Origin: Sphingomonas daechungensis
GTDB taxonomy: Bacteria; Pseudomonadota; Alphaproteobacteria; Sphingomonadales; Sphingomonadaceae
Assembly (NCBI RefSeq): GCF_014489495.1
Contig: NZ_CP060780.1
Span: 930,001-994,000, forward strand
Length of the DNA: 64,000 nucleotides
Direction of reading: 5' to 3'
Shown here: positions 18,628-29,439 of the stretch, piece after piece
Layout: each line of letters begins with the position of its first letter
Numbering within the stretch: the first letter of the stretch is position 1
Notes under the pieces: generated by a model
What the model was told of the DNA's origin: nothing
Seen by the model: the letters and a program-made list of their open reading frames with translations, nothing else
Databases searched by the model: none
Position numbers and translations under genes: made by a program

Positions 18628-19626
18628 GTGGCGAGCGGCGGCGCGACACCGATAGTCCATATCGGCTTTCCGAAAGCCGCTAGCACCTGGTTCCAGAAGA
18701 GCTTCTTCCCCTGCGTAAAATCGCCGCGCTACGTCAACCGTGCGCTGGTCAATGCCGCACTTCTTGACGCCAATGCGCTGACCTTTGATCCCGCCGCGGC
18801 GCTCGCGACCCTTGGGCTAACAAGGGGTGAGGCCGGCATTCTCTCGGAGGAAGGGCTGTGCGGCTACCAGCATAATGGTGGCATCGACGGCATCGTCACC
18901 AAGGAATTTGCGCATCGGATCAAAGCGACATTCCCGGACGCCCGCATCGTGATCATGCTCCGGTCGCAGACTAGCGTGATCGTCTCTCTCTACCAGCAGT
19001 ATATCCGCGCCGGCGGCACCTTCAGCGCCACTCGCTTCCTGTTTCCCAAACTCTATCTGCAGCGGCCTGAAGTGGTGACCTACAAGCAGCCGCGTTTCGA
19101 CGTCGACTTCTTCCTCTATTCGAGGATCGTCGCGCTCTACGACGATCTGTTCGGACGCGAAAACGTTCACGTCTTCCTGTTCGAGGATTTCCGTCGCGGT
19201 GGCATGGATTTCCTGCGCGAGTTCGCAGCAGAGCTCCGGCTCAACGTCGATTGGGAAAAAGTCTCGCTGGAACCGCGCCTGCGCGGCTATGGCGCTCCGC
19301 TCGCCTGGATCGCCCGCGGCCTCAATCTCTTCACCCGTCGCTCGGTCCTCGACAAGCACTACCTCGTGAACATTCCGGGCTGGTATCGGCCGCGCCGGAA
19401 GATCCTCGAAGCACTCAACCGAACGGGACTGTTCGGGAAGCCGCCCAAGCTGAGCGACCTCATCGGCAAGGATGCTGCGGGGAAACTGGAATCCCATTTC
19501 GCGCGAGACAATGCGCTCCTTGCCGAGCGGCGCGGACTGCCTCTGGCCGAGCTCGGCTATCCCATGCCTGCCGGTCAGGCGGAGAGCATCGCCTTCAAGT
19601 CCGATACCGTCGCGATCGCAGAATAG
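18628..19626 (+). CDS. Sulfotransferase-like protein
   Basis: The proposed GTG start at 18628 follows GGAGAGGGG and gives 332 residues; a longer frame from 18562 overlaps the upstream promoter region. IGFPKAASTWFQ near the N-terminus is the 5'-phosphosulfate-binding loop of PAPS-dependent sulfotransferases. IVIMLRSQTSVIVSLYQQY near residue 112 matches the 3'-phosphate-binding segment (R...S). The protein would transfer sulfate to a sugar, lipid or small molecule. It heads a group with a methyltransferase, an asparagine synthase homologue and a GMC oxidoreductase. Its end overlaps that of the convergent methyltransferase gene by about 50 bp. Confidence 0.82.
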   Translation: MASGGATPIVHIGFPKAASTWFQKSFFPCVKSPRYVNRALVNAALLDANALTFDPAAALATLGLTRGEAGILSEEGLCGYQHNGGIDGIVTKEFAHRIKATFPDARIVIMLRSQTSVIVSLYQQYIRAGGTFSATRFLFPKLYLQRPEVVTYKQPRFDVDFFLYSRIVALYDDLFGRENVHVFLFEDFRRGGMDFLREFAAELRLNVDWEKVSLEPRLRGYGAPLAWIARGLNLFTRRSVLDKHYLVNIPGWYRPRRKILEALNRTGLFGKPPKLSDLIGKDAAGKLESHFARDNALLAERRGLPLAELGYPMPAGQAESIAFKSDTVAIAE

Positions 19627-20880
19627 TCGGAATCGCTCCGGACCAGCCGAACCTCGAGCGGCGACGGGGCTACCTCTTTTGCGACTGCGGCGGCCCAGAC
19701 ATCGTGCCACGTTTCGAGGAACGATGGATTCTCATACTGCCTGAGGATCACCGCATGCCTCTTCCTGCCCTTTTTCGAATTCGGCTCTGCTCCCGGCGAC
19801 TGGAGGCGCTTACGAAGGGTGTCGGGTCGTTGGCAAGCGTAATCGAAGTCACGCGTTTGGCTGACGATAGCAAATGGAACGCAGGGTCGCGGGATGTGCA
19901 TGGAGAGGCCGGTCGAAGGGCCGCAGAATGTCGTAGTGGTAAATCAGCGTCTCGTGGCGGCCGGTTCGAAGTCCATCGACATCGTTTGCGGAGGCCACGG
20001 AGAAGTCGCCTTCAATTCCAAACCGCGCGCGCAATTCCTTCGACGACTTGAGCCGCTCGATGAAGGTCGACTTGCCGACCCCGGTCACGCCCGCAACCAC
20101 GACCAGATGGTCGATCTGTCGCCGGCGCGCTTCGACGATCCACCGGCCTTTGAAGCTCGACGGATGGAAGCGAACCGGCTCGAACGCTTTCGAATGACCG
20201 TTGACGATCACCGACATCGCCTTCTTCGTGAAGGTGAAAGTGCGATCGGCGGCGCGGGTGCTCTTCGACGTATCGCCGAGAAGGACGAGCGGCGCGTTCG
20301 TCGCGCCCATAGCGAGAAAATATTCGCGACCTTCATCACCTCTCGCGCCTTCACCGGCGCGACCTCGAGATAGAAGCGGTCGCGGGTCATCGACATGATC
20401 TTCCGGATCGCCCCGATCGGCTCATAGAGATGGTGAAGCACGTTGAGGCAGAGCACGACGTCGAACGATTTCGGCTCGGGACATAATCCTCGAAATCCGC
20501 TTCAATATACTCCGCGGGCAGGTTCATCAGTCGCGCAATCTCGCGAGCGTGCCGGATGCGCTCCGGCGACGTTTCGAGCCCGGTGGCGCCCGCTGCACCA
20601 TGCTTCAGCGCTTCCAGGCAGAAATGCCCGAGCGAAGAGCCGATATCGAGCAAAGTCAGCCCTTCAAGGCCGCTTCCGAACAGCAGCGAGTCCATGGACG
20701 TGCGCTGGTATCCGCCGGTCCCCTGCCCTCGCCGAAATCGATATTCTGATACTTCACATGCTCTGACTGAAGGAGCTTGGCGATCTCCTGGTCACGCTGC
20801 GTCTGGTCCAAAGTCCCGGCCTCGCTGAAATGTGGCCGCCTCGTATGACCGTGCTTTGCCGAGGGCAAGGTTGGGGACAA
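19575..20880 (-). CDS. SAM methyltransferase fused to a P-loop NTPase/kinase domain (four frame breaks)
   Basis: Five frame segments form one protein of about 435 residues. Residues about 1-60 read NIDFGEG..GTGGYQRTS. A class I methyltransferase fold follows: LTLLDIGSSLGHFCLEAL (SAM motif I), then EADFEDYV, VVLCLNVLHHLYEP and FYLEVAPV. After a DTSKSTRAADRTFTFT segment comes a Walker A motif VVVAGVTGVGKSTFIERL, DFSVASANDVDG, and a C-terminal domain with HAVILRQYENPSFLETWHDVW. Frame breaks lie near 20725, 20479, 20311 and 19875. The fusion of a methyltransferase with a kinase-like P-loop is unusual. It opposes the sulfotransferase gene and diverges from the asnB-like gene. Substrate unknown. 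Confidence 0.7.
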
Positions 20881-20965
20881 TCGACGTTCGGGACGAACAG
20901 AGCCGCTGCGCTGTTGTAGAATTGGCTTCGGGCCTTATGATTCCAGCCTGTCGGGGCAGAGCGAC

Positions 20966-22877
20966 ATGTGTGGAATAGCGGGATGGTATAGACGCTCCGG
21001 CCGAGCGGTCTCCAGCGCTGTCGTGAAGCGGCAGTGCGACACCATCTATTCGCGTGGACCTGACGATTACGGCGTGACGGTCGATGGCGATTTCGGCTTC
21101 GGCATGCGCCGCCTCAGCATCATCGACATCGAAGGCGGCCACCAGCCGATGCGGACCGAGGACGGCCGCTACTCGATCGTTTTCAACGGGGAGATTTATA
21201 ATCACCTCGAGCTTCGGCCGGAGCTGGAGCGGCGCGGCGCCAGGTTCCGCACCCACAGCGATACAGAAACAATCCTTCAGGCTTTTGTGTGTTGGGCAAC
21301 GACGCATGGGGCCGCCTTGACGGCATGTTCGCAATCGCAATCTGGGATCATGCCGATCGCCGGCTGACGCTCGCCCGCGACCCGCTGGGAATCAAACCCC
21401 TGCTCATCACCGAGCAGGAAGGCGGCATTGCCTTTGCCTCCGATCTCCGCGCGCTTCGAGTGCTTCCTGGTCATCGCTGGGAGCTCGACGACCGGGCAGT
21501 TCACGACTTCTTCTGCTACGGTTACGTTCAACCGCCCCGATCGATTTTCCACAACGCGCGGAGCCTCGGTCCCGGTCAATTCATGGAAGTCGACCGGTCG
21601 AGCAGCAATGCAAAGACCTATTGGCAACCGCGCTTCAATGTCCGCCACAATCTGACTGAAGGCGAATGGATCGAAGAAACCCGAAGCAGGGTACTCGCCA
21701 CCGTCAAAAGCCACATGCTTGCCGACGTGCCGGTCGGCGCTTTCCTGTCAGGGGGATCGACTCCAGCGCGATCACCGCAGCGATGGTTCGAGTCGCGAAC
21801 ACGCAGGTCAAGGCCTTCACTCTGGGCTTTCCCGGAACGTCGATTGACGAAAGCGCGTCGGCGGCGCGGATCGCCAGGGACCTCGGTGTCGAGCATCATG
21901 TCCTGCCGCTGGAGCCGGCGGCAGCGGGCGACGTGCTTCCACAAGTCCAGGCCGATTTCGACGAGCCATGCGCAGCGACTGCGGCGGTTCCAATCTGGCA
22001 CCTGTCCAAATTCGCGCGAGAGCAGGTAAAGGTCGTTCTCTGCGGCGAGGGCTCCGACGAGATTTTCGCCGGCTACAAGCGACAGCGGACCGCTCTCCTC
22101 GCATCCCGCCTCGCGCCTTTGCTCAACGGCCCGCTCCATCTCGGCGACTTGATCGACGCACTGCCCAGGAGCGGCCTTGCGCGCTGGAACTACCAGGTTC
22201 AGAGCGCCCGCCGCTTCCGCCAGTCGGCGCTGCTCGAGAACAATCTCCAACGCTATATCGCGGCGACCGAGATCTCGACGCCGGGAGTACGATCCCGGCT
22301 TTACGCGCCGTCCTTCTGGAAAGAACAGGAAGGGCCCGCGAGCTACCAGAAGCTGGAGGCGGAATATTTCCTGCCCGAGCACCGTGCGCTGTCCCCGCTT
22401 GAGCAGCTGATGCTCGGCGATCTCACCATCCATATGCCCGGGTCGCTGCTGAACCGGCTGGACAAGGGCAGCATGGCGCATTCGCTGGAGGCGCGCGTCC
22501 CCTTCCTGTCGCGCGAGTTCGTCGACTGGAGCCTGACGGTACCGCAGGACATGAAACTCCGCGGCCGGGTTGGGAAATACTCGCTCCGCAAGGCGATCGA
22601 GCCATGGCTCAACAAGGACCATCTTGACCGCCGCAAGCTGGGTTTCCAGCTGCCTTTCGCCGAATGGTTCCGCGGCGACTTCAGCCGCTTCGCTCGCGAG
22701 GCCTGGAACGATAGCGGTGCCCGGCAGCTCGGTTACTTGCAGCCCGATGCGGTCGAACAATTGTTCGACGAGCACGCGCGCGGCGAGGCCAATCACGGCC
22801 GCATCCTCTACGCGATCGCCATGTTCAGTTGCTGGTGGCAGCAGTCGATGAGCCAGGGTCAGAGCAAGGCTGCCTAA
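20966..22877 (+). CDS. asnB: Asparagine synthase (glutamine-hydrolysing) family amidotransferase (two frame breaks)
   Basis: About 637 residues. The chain begins MCGIAGW, so Cys2 is available as the glutaminase nucleophile, followed by RGPDD, RLSIID and NGEIYNH. The synthetase half has the ATP pyrophosphatase loop LSGGIDSSAI, which appears only after restoring one G in GGGGG at 21751-21755. GEGSDEIFAGY and SLEARVPFL follow. A second break near 21290 interrupts the glutaminase domain. Homologues make asparagine or, in exopolysaccharide and natural-product clusters, amidate other carboxylates. The GMC oxidoreductase gene follows after 6 bp and a sulfotransferase lies nearby, so a role in tailoring is possible. 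Confidence 0.85.
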
Positions 22878-22883
22878 CCCACC

Positions 22884-24473
22884 ATGCTGATCGATCTTCG
22901 AACCGCAGAGGGCCTCGGCCCTATCGACGCCGACATCTGCGTGATGGGCGCCGGCGCGGCCGGCATCCCGCTTGCTCGCCGCCTTGCCAAGGGCGGGCTA
23001 AAGGTCTGCCTCGTCGAAAGCGGCGGAACGGATTTCGAGCAGGCGACGCAGGATCTCTACCGGGGCGCGAATCTCGGCATGCCCTATTACGACCTGCACG
23101 ATTCAAGGCTCCGGTTCTTCGGCGGCACGGTCGCGATCTGGGGCGGACGCTGCGCGGTCCTCGACCCGATCGACTTCGAGCAGCGTCCCTGGGTCGAACA
23201 CAGCGGCTGGCCCATCGACCGAAGGCAGCTAAATCCATATTACCGGCAAGCGAACGCCATCTTCGATGTCGGCGAGTTCAATTACGAACATGATGTGTGG
23301 CAGCAGCTTGGGGTCCCCGATCCCGGCCTGGATCCTTCCGAGCTCGACGCGAAGCTATGGCGTTTCGACGAGGAAATGGAGCGGTTCACGGCCGCCCGCG
23401 CGCGCGACCTGTTCGAGGTCCCCAACGTCACTGTCCTGCTACACGCCAACGTCACTCAAATCACTACTTCCGAAGCAGGGAGGGCTGTCGTTGGGGTCGA
23501 AGTCCGCTCGCTGGAGGGCCGAAGCACGACAATCAGGGCGCGCCGTTACGTACTCGCCTGCGGGGCCATCGAAAATTCGCGCCTTTTGCTCGCCAACGGC
23601 ATCGGCAATGGTCACGACAATGTCGGCCGCTACTTCATGGAGCATCCCGCCGGCCGCGTAGCGAAGATCGAGACGCGCGAGCCCTATGAGTTGTGGGCGC
23701 TGTTCCAGAAGCGCTTCTACCGCGATCGGCCGCCGCTGGCGCCGGCGCTTCGCCTCGCCGACGACGCCCAGCGGAAGCACGAGGTCCTGAACAGCATCGT
23801 CACATTCAAGCTGCAACGCGACCCGAAGCACGGCGTGAACATGAGCAGCGCCGTCTACAACAAGCTCCGCCACAACATCTCGCCTGACCGCAAGGGCCGC
23901 ATGGCCGACCATCTCTATCGGGCCGTGCGCACCGCCTTCCATCGCTCGGTCCGCAATTGGTTCGAGAAGATTCGGGCCAACACCGGGCGCACCCACCTTT
24001 ACGCGATCACGCGCGGTGAGCAGGCGCCAAACCCAGAAAGCCGCGTCATTCTTTCAGGCGAACGCGACGCGCTCGGGTCACCGCGCGCCGATCTCGTGTG
24101 GAAGCTGAGCGACATCGACAAACGTACCGCCCGGATATTCCCCGATGTCATGGACCGCGAGCTGCGCCGTCTCGGCAAAGGTAGCGCGACGCCGACCGAG
24201 TGGCTGTCCGACCCCGACCCGCAATGGCCGATCGACTACACCGTCGGGAACCACCCCTTCGCAAACTACCACCAGCTCGGCGGCACGCGCATGAGTAGCG
24301 ACCCGGCGAAGGGCGTCGTGGACGGCGACTGCCGGGTCCACGACGTCGAGAACCTTTACGTTGCCGGCGGATCGATTTTCCCGACCAGCGGCTGGGCCAA
24401 TCCGACTCTGACAATCGTCGCTCTCGCGCTGCGGACGGCCGATCACCTTTTGGCGGAATCAGCCTCGGACTAG
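22884..24473 (+). CDS. GMC-family FAD oxidoreductase
   Basis: The 529-residue flavoenzyme has an N-terminal FAD motif, GAGAAGIPLARRL at about residue 23, then LVESGG. FFGGTVAIWGG and ACGAIENSRLLL follow, and the C-terminal signature is NPTLTIVALALR, preceded by GNHPFANYHQLGGTRMS with the catalytic His region. Members oxidise alcohols, often on sugars or sterols. The start lies 6 bp after the asnB-like stop, so the two are co-transcribed and may act on the same molecule. The frame is intact. The end overlaps the convergent hybrid kinase by about 15 bp. Confidence 0.87.
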   Translation: MLIDLRTAEGLGPIDADICVMGAGAAGIPLARRLAKGGLKVCLVESGGTDFEQATQDLYRGANLGMPYYDLHDSRLRFFGGTVAIWGGRCAVLDPIDFEQRPWVEHSGWPIDRRQLNPYYRQANAIFDVGEFNYEHDVWQQLGVPDPGLDPSELDAKLWRFDEEMERFTAARARDLFEVPNVTVLLHANVTQITTSEAGRAVVGVEVRSLEGRSTTIRARRYVLACGAIENSRLLLANGIGNGHDNVGRYFMEHPAGRVAKIETREPYELWALFQKRFYRDRPPLAPALRLADDAQRKHEVLNSIVTFKLQRDPKHGVNMSSAVYNKLRHNISPDRKGRMADHLYRAVRTAFHRSVRNWFEKIRANTGRTHLYAITRGEQAPNPESRVILSGERDALGSPRADLVWKLSDIDKRTARIFPDVMDRELRRLGKGSATPTEWLSDPDPQWPIDYTVGNHPFANYHQLGGTRMSSDPAKGVVDGDCRVHDVENLYVAGGSIFPTSGWANPTLTIVALALRTADHLLAESASD

Positions 24474-26839
24474 CGCCGAGCGCACGGCTTTCGACAGGGC
24501 TTCCGCCCGAAACGGCTTGGTGAGCAGCGGAGCGTTGGGTGCGATCCGCTTGATGGAATCGGTTTCGCTGTATCCGGACACGAACAGAATGGGCTGGCCG
24601 GGATGGGTCGATAGGATCTTGCTGGCGACGTCGGCCCCCGAAAGACCGGGCATGATGAAATCGAGCACCACCAGATCAGGCACTTCTGACGAGAAGGCGT
24701 TCAGCCCAGTCTTGCCGTCTGGAGCCTGGCGAACGACATAGCCCTGGTCGACGAGCGCCTCGGAAATGAATTCCCGAACGTCGGGGTCGTCGTCGATGAC
24801 GAGGATGCGCTCCGCCGACGTTTGAGGTTCGCCGGCCGGCTCCTCGGAGTCGCCGGCTGTGGCTTTCTCGCCCGGCCCGCGGCCTTGAAGAACAGGCTGA
24901 CCGAAGTCCCCTTGCCGGGCTCGCTGACGATCCGCGCGACTCCGCCCGATTGGCGCGCCATCCCGTAGACCATCGACAGCCCAAGGCCGGTGCCCTTGCC
25001 GACTTCCTTGGTCGTGAAAAACGGCTCGAAGGCCCGCTCGCGCACGTCCTCGGTCATGCCGGAACCGGTGTCGCTGATGCTCAGCTCGATGTAATCGCCC
25101 GGGTCGAGGTCGGTCTCCTGGGTGACAACCACATGCCGCGTCTTGAAGGTCAGCACCCCTCCTTCAGGCATCGCATCGCGCGCGTTGATCGCGAGGTTGA
25201 GGACGGCAACCTCGACCTGGGTTGGATCGGCGAGGACCGGCACCATCTCCTCGTCGAGGTCGAACTTCTTCTCGATGCCCGGCCCGAGCACGTTCTTCAG
25301 CAGCGGCCGCATATTGTCGATCAGTGGCGCGATGTGCGTCGCGCGGACTTCCAGCCGCTGGACTCGGCTGAAGGCGAGAAGCTGTCCGGTCAGCCGCGCG
25401 CCCCGCTCCGCGGCGGTGAGCGCGTTGGTGGCGTAGCGCTTTAGTTTCTCGTCCTCGATCCGCTTGGTCAGGAGATCGAGGCCGCCGACGACCACGGTCA
25501 AAAGGTTGTTGAAGTCGTGCGCGATCCCGCCGGTGAGCTGGCCGAGCGCCTCCATCTTCTGGCTTTGCCGGAGCTGCGCCTGGGCAGCCTTCAGCTCGGT
25601 GATGTCGCGCGCCTCGAACAATAAATAGATGATTGATCCATCGGTGTCCTTCACCGGCTGGACCGACACGTCGAGGATCGCCGTAGGAAGTCCCGCCCGC
25701 TCCATCTGGACTTCGGTCGTGAAGATCCTGCCCTTCGCGGCCTGGGCAATACCCTCCCTCATCACCGCACGATGCTGCGGATAGGCTTTCATCGTCGGCG
25801 AATCCCAGAGCTTGAGGCCGATCGCATCGTCGGGATTGGGATGCCGCCAGATCTCGCGGCGATTGTTGACCGCCAGCACCGTGCCGTCGGGCTCCAGCAG
25901 CACCATCACCTCGAGAGCGGCTTCGAAGACCGCCCGGAACTGCGCTTCGCGCCGGACCAACTCGGCAGTCCGCTCCTCGACCTGGCGCTTGAGATCGAGT
26001 TCGGCCTCCTTCGCGACCGTGATGTCAGTGGCCGCACCGATGAAGCCGGCCAGCTCGCCGTCCGGCGCGTAACGCGGCGACGAAGTGCTTCTCAACCAGC
26101 GGTATTCGCCATCGCCGCGCCGGTACCGTCCCTCAAGCGTGAAGGTGCCGCGACCCGCCTCGCCGGCGATCGATTCCTGGACGATCCGGTCATGATCGTC
26201 GGGATGGATGCGCTCCCGCCAGTCGAGCGTACGGGCGAGCTCGCGGTCACCACCGACGAAATCGACATAGGCGTCGTTGACGAAGTCGCGGGTGCGGTCG
26301 AGGCGGGTCACCCACATCAGGACCGGCGCCTGGTTCGCGATCCGGCGGAAGCGATCCTCGCTCTCGCGAAGGGCTCGTTCCGCTGCGCGTTGCTCGGTCA
26401 CGTCCTGTACGAGAACGATGACGCCCCGAACCCTTCCAGTGCCATCCGTCCAAGGCATGTAATTGGTCTGGACCGCCAGATTGCCGCGGGTGGGGTGCCT
26501 GAAGTCCGTCGCGAAGAACTTGCGTTCCCCCGCGAAGGCGGCCGCAATCAGCGGCTCACGCATGGCCCAGGCTTCTTCGCCGAGCAGTTCCCTGATCGTC
26601 AGTCCGAGCAGTTCCAGGCGGGGCCGCTCGAACCAGTCGGCCATGGGCTTGTTCATGAAGCGGTAGCGAAGGTCCTCGCCGATGTAAGCCACCATGACTG
26701 GCAGCATGTCGGCGACTGCAAGCATACCGGAGAAGTCGAATCCCCCGCCTGCAAGTTCGATCGGACTGCCCGATTCCGAGGCCGCTTCGGCGCTCGCCTC
26801 GCCGGCCTTCGAATTCAACGCCTTACTCGTGTCGGCCAT
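24459..26839 (-). CDS. Hybrid PAS histidine kinase with C-terminal receiver (one frame break)
   Basis: About 793 residues from the ATG at 26839. Three PAS domains (about 35-160, 165-290 and 305-425) precede a HisKA block ([17 protein letters not shown], about 450) and HATPase ([28 protein letters not shown]). A frame break near 24873 separates these from a receiver domain ([28 protein letters not shown]). One base restored in CCCGGCCC of the plus strand joins them. No membrane segment is visible, so it is a cytoplasmic sensor of the family often involved in light, redox or general stress signalling. Ligand unknown. No LOV-type cysteine was seen. Confidence 0.85.
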
Positions 26840-27030
26840 GACTCGACATGCTAGGCCAATCCCCCTTTCTGCGAAGCAGAACCTGCTCCGCACCACGGCA
26901 ACAATTCGCGTGATTTCATCCAGTTCCCGGCCTGGCGCGGATTCAGGCAACGGGGCGCGGATCGCCCAATATCGATGAAACCACTGCCGCGGTCACGGCG
27001 TTGAGAGCGGTCGAAAGGAAGGATCGGACA

Positions 27031-27272
27031 ATGCCGACCAACGACGCGCTGAGGACGCTGACTGGTAGAGGGTATCACGCCGTGTACCGGGAGCATGAGG
27101 TCAATCACTGCCCGGCTGCGGCCGCACGCACTGGCTGATCGGTCGAATGTCGGCGGAGTGCGCGTTCTGTGCCACGGCCTTGCCGCTGGCCGAGGCCGGC
27201 ATGCGCTCATACGCTGGCCCCGCGATCATTCAGCACAAAAACCGCCACCAGGACGCTGCCTGGGCCGCCTAA
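27031..27272 (+). CDS. Small zinc-ribbon protein (one frame break)
   Basis: The ATG at 27031 follows GGAAGGA and opens an 80-residue protein. It breaks at CACTGCCCGGCTGCGG; restoring one base near 27114 gives HCPGCGRTHWLIGRMSAECAFC and a stop at 27270-27272. The two CxxC pairs form a zinc ribbon. The wording CPGCGRxxWxxGR..AEC.FC..ALPLAE is one I associate with small conserved sphingomonad proteins of unknown role. Neither fragment is long enough to stand out alone. The end overlaps the end of the convergent cyclophilin gene by 4 bp. Confidence 0.7.
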
Positions 27273-28149
27273 GCTGCCTTCTTCCGCACCGGCACCGACG
27301 CATTGCACAAGTCGACGCCGCCTGCCGGGCGGATGAAGAATTCGTCCTGCCGGTTGGCGCGGGCTTTCACATAAGCCGCAAACGTCGCGCTGCTTGTATC
27401 CATGTACTGGTAGGATGGCCGGGCGGCTGCAGGGATTTCGCTTCCCAGCCGAACCATGGCGATCGGCACGTGCATGCTCTCGCTCTTGTAGAAGCCGAGC
27501 GCCTCGGTCCCTCGCGGTAGCGAACTCAACCGATCCATCCCGTCGATGACCCTGCCGACCACCGCGATGTTGCGGTCGAGGTGACGCGGCGCGTGACCGA
27601 TGACGGCGTACAATTCCCCGCCTGTTCCCGTGTCCGGTGACAGGTCCCGGCCCACGCCGACATAGCCGTAACAGTGGGTGAGATTCGCCGTGCCCGCCTT
27701 GGTGTCATAGCCGATCAGCCAGCCGCCGGCGAAGCCTGCGCTGGGGCGAAATCGTCCGGATAACCCAAGGGTCGGACGGATAATCCCTCTAGCGATCGAT
27801 GATATTCGGCCGGCGGCTTGGCGACGACACCGGCCGGAAGCGGCTTCTTGCCTTCGTTGTTGCCCCACTGAACAACGTAATTGTCCTGCACGCGGTAGAT
27901 CGTCGAGCCGGTCCACCAGCTCCCTTTCGCCAACGCGCGAATGTTCGCGACGTGGACCGGTGCGAACTGCGGTGCGAGCTGGATGACCACCTGTCTTCCG
28001 TTGGCAAGATCCATCACCAGCAGATCGTCCGGGCTGATGTCTCGCCAAGCGCCCGCGGGAGCCCCCGCGACGATTTCGGACGGAGTCTTGGGTTTCGCGG
28101 GAGGCGAGGCGGCAATCAGGACAGTTGAAAACAGAAGCATTGCACGCAT
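27269..28149 (-). CDS. Secreted cyclophilin-type peptidylprolyl isomerase (one frame break)
   Basis: About 293 residues from the ATG at 28149, which has GGAGGG eight bases upstream. A signal peptide (about 1-18) directs it to the periplasm. The cyclophilin core includes VVIQLAPQFAPVHVANIRAL, GSTIYRVQDNYVVQWG and, after the break, GELYAVIGHAPRHLD. One C missing in the GGGG at 27743-27746 (plus strand) splits the gene; repair gives DDFAPSAGFAGGWLIGYD. It should assist folding of exported proteins. Some canonical cyclophilin active-site residues differ, as in many bacterial periplasmic variants. It diverges from purT. Confidence 0.87.
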
Positions 28150-28214
28150 CTCAGCCCTCCACAGCGAACGGCCGTGGTCTAGCCGACGATTGCGAGCGCC
28201 GCTATCGCCCGGCG

Positions 28215-29384
28215 ATGCACACTGCCACTCTGATGCTCCTGGGGTCGGGCGAACTCGGCCGGGAATTTGCAATTGCCGCCAAGCGGCTCGGCTGCCGCGT
28301 CATCGCCTGCGACCGCTCCGAGAGCGCCCCCGCAATGCAGGTCGCCGATGCGTTCGAGGTCTTCTCCATGCTCGACGGCAAGGCGCTGACTGCGGCGGTG
28401 AAGAAGCACAAGCCGGACGTCATCGTTCCGGAGATCGAGGCGATCGACACGGACACTCTCGCCAAGCTCGAATCGGACGGTTGGCGGGTCGCTCCGTCGG
28501 CGAAGGCGGTTCAGCTGACCATGAACCGCGACGGCATCCGCGAATTCGCCGCACGCGACCTCGCTTTGATCACCTCGCGCTACAAGTTCGCCGAGTCCCG
28601 CGAGGATGCGATCGCGGCTGCCGCCGAGATCGGAGTGCCGTGCGTCGTGAAGCCGGTCATGTCGAGCTCCGGCAAGGGCCAGACGACCGTCAAGGAGGCG
28701 GGCGATGTCGGTGCCGCCTATGATTACGCCGTGGCCAACATGCGCGGCGACCGGCCCCGCGTCATTGTCGAGGAATTCATCGAGTTCGACAGCGAGATCA
28801 CGCTCCTGACTGTCGCCACCGAGGCCGGCGTCCTGTTCTGCGCGCCGATCGGTCACCGACAGGAAGCCGGCGATTATCGCGAGAGCTGGCAGCCGGCCAA
28901 GATCGCCGACGGAGCGCTGCTATCGGCGCGGCGGCAGGCGCGGAAGATCGTCGAGGCGCTCCGCGGCTACGGGATCTTCGGTGTGGAGTTCTTCATTAAG
29001 GGCGACCAGGCGATATTCTCCGAATTGTCGCCCCGTCCCCACGATACGGGCATGGTGACTCTGATCACCCAATTCCCGAACGAATTCGAGCTCCACCTGC
29101 GCGCAGTCTTGAAGCTGCCTATTCCTTCGATCGAGCTGACCCGGCCCGGGGCCTCGGCGGTCATCCTGGCGAGCGAAGAGAGCGAGAACTTCGAATTCGA
29201 AGGCTTGGCGGAAGCGCTTGCTCGTGGTCATCCGGGCGCACCGGTCGATCTGCGCATCTTCTGCAAGCCGAAGACGCTCAAGAATCGGCGAATGGGGATC
29301 GCGCTTGCTGGCGGAACGGATGCGGAGGACGCGGTCGCGACTGCAAAAGCTGCGGCAGCGGCCGTGAAGATTCGCTATTCGTGA
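28215..29384 (+). CDS. purT: Formate-dependent phosphoribosylglycinamide formyltransferase
   Basis: The 389-residue protein is an ATP-grasp enzyme that makes formyl-GAR from GAR, formate and ATP in purine synthesis. It starts MHTATLMLLGSGELGREFAI, with CDRSESAPAMQVAD, PVMSSSGKGQ (ATP-binding loop), EEFIEFDSEITLL, FGVEFFIKGDQAIFSELSPRPHDTG and RRMGIALA, all typical of PurT. Length matches the family and the frame is intact. The upstream in-frame extension to 28125 lies in the promoter gap shared with the cyclophilin gene and is left out. purE and purK lie 9 kb away. Confidence 0.95.
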   Translation: MHTATLMLLGSGELGREFAIAAKRLGCRVIACDRSESAPAMQVADAFEVFSMLDGKALTAAVKKHKPDVIVPEIEAIDTDTLAKLESDGWRVAPSAKAVQLTMNRDGIREFAARDLALITSRYKFAESREDAIAAAAEIGVPCVVKPVMSSSGKGQTTVKEAGDVGAAYDYAVANMRGDRPRVIVEEFIEFDSEITLLTVATEAGVLFCAPIGHRQEAGDYRESWQPAKIADGALLSARRQARKIVEALRGYGIFGVEFFIKGDQAIFSELSPRPHDTGMVTLITQFPNEFELHLRAVLKLPIPSIELTRPGASAVILASEESENFEFEGLAEALARGHPGAPVDLRIFCKPKTLKNRRMGIALAGGTDAEDAVATAKAAAAAVKIRYS

Positions 29385-29439
29385 GGTGAAACTCACGGCG
29401 GTTGCGTTGTTGAATCAGTTGATGATGAAAGGACGTTCG

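Noticed and set aside
19575-20880. Separate small genes for a methyltransferase, a kinase and hypothetical proteins on the minus strand
   Set aside because: The pieces run in order in adjacent frames with abutting ends and make one continuous fold, so one broken gene is simpler.
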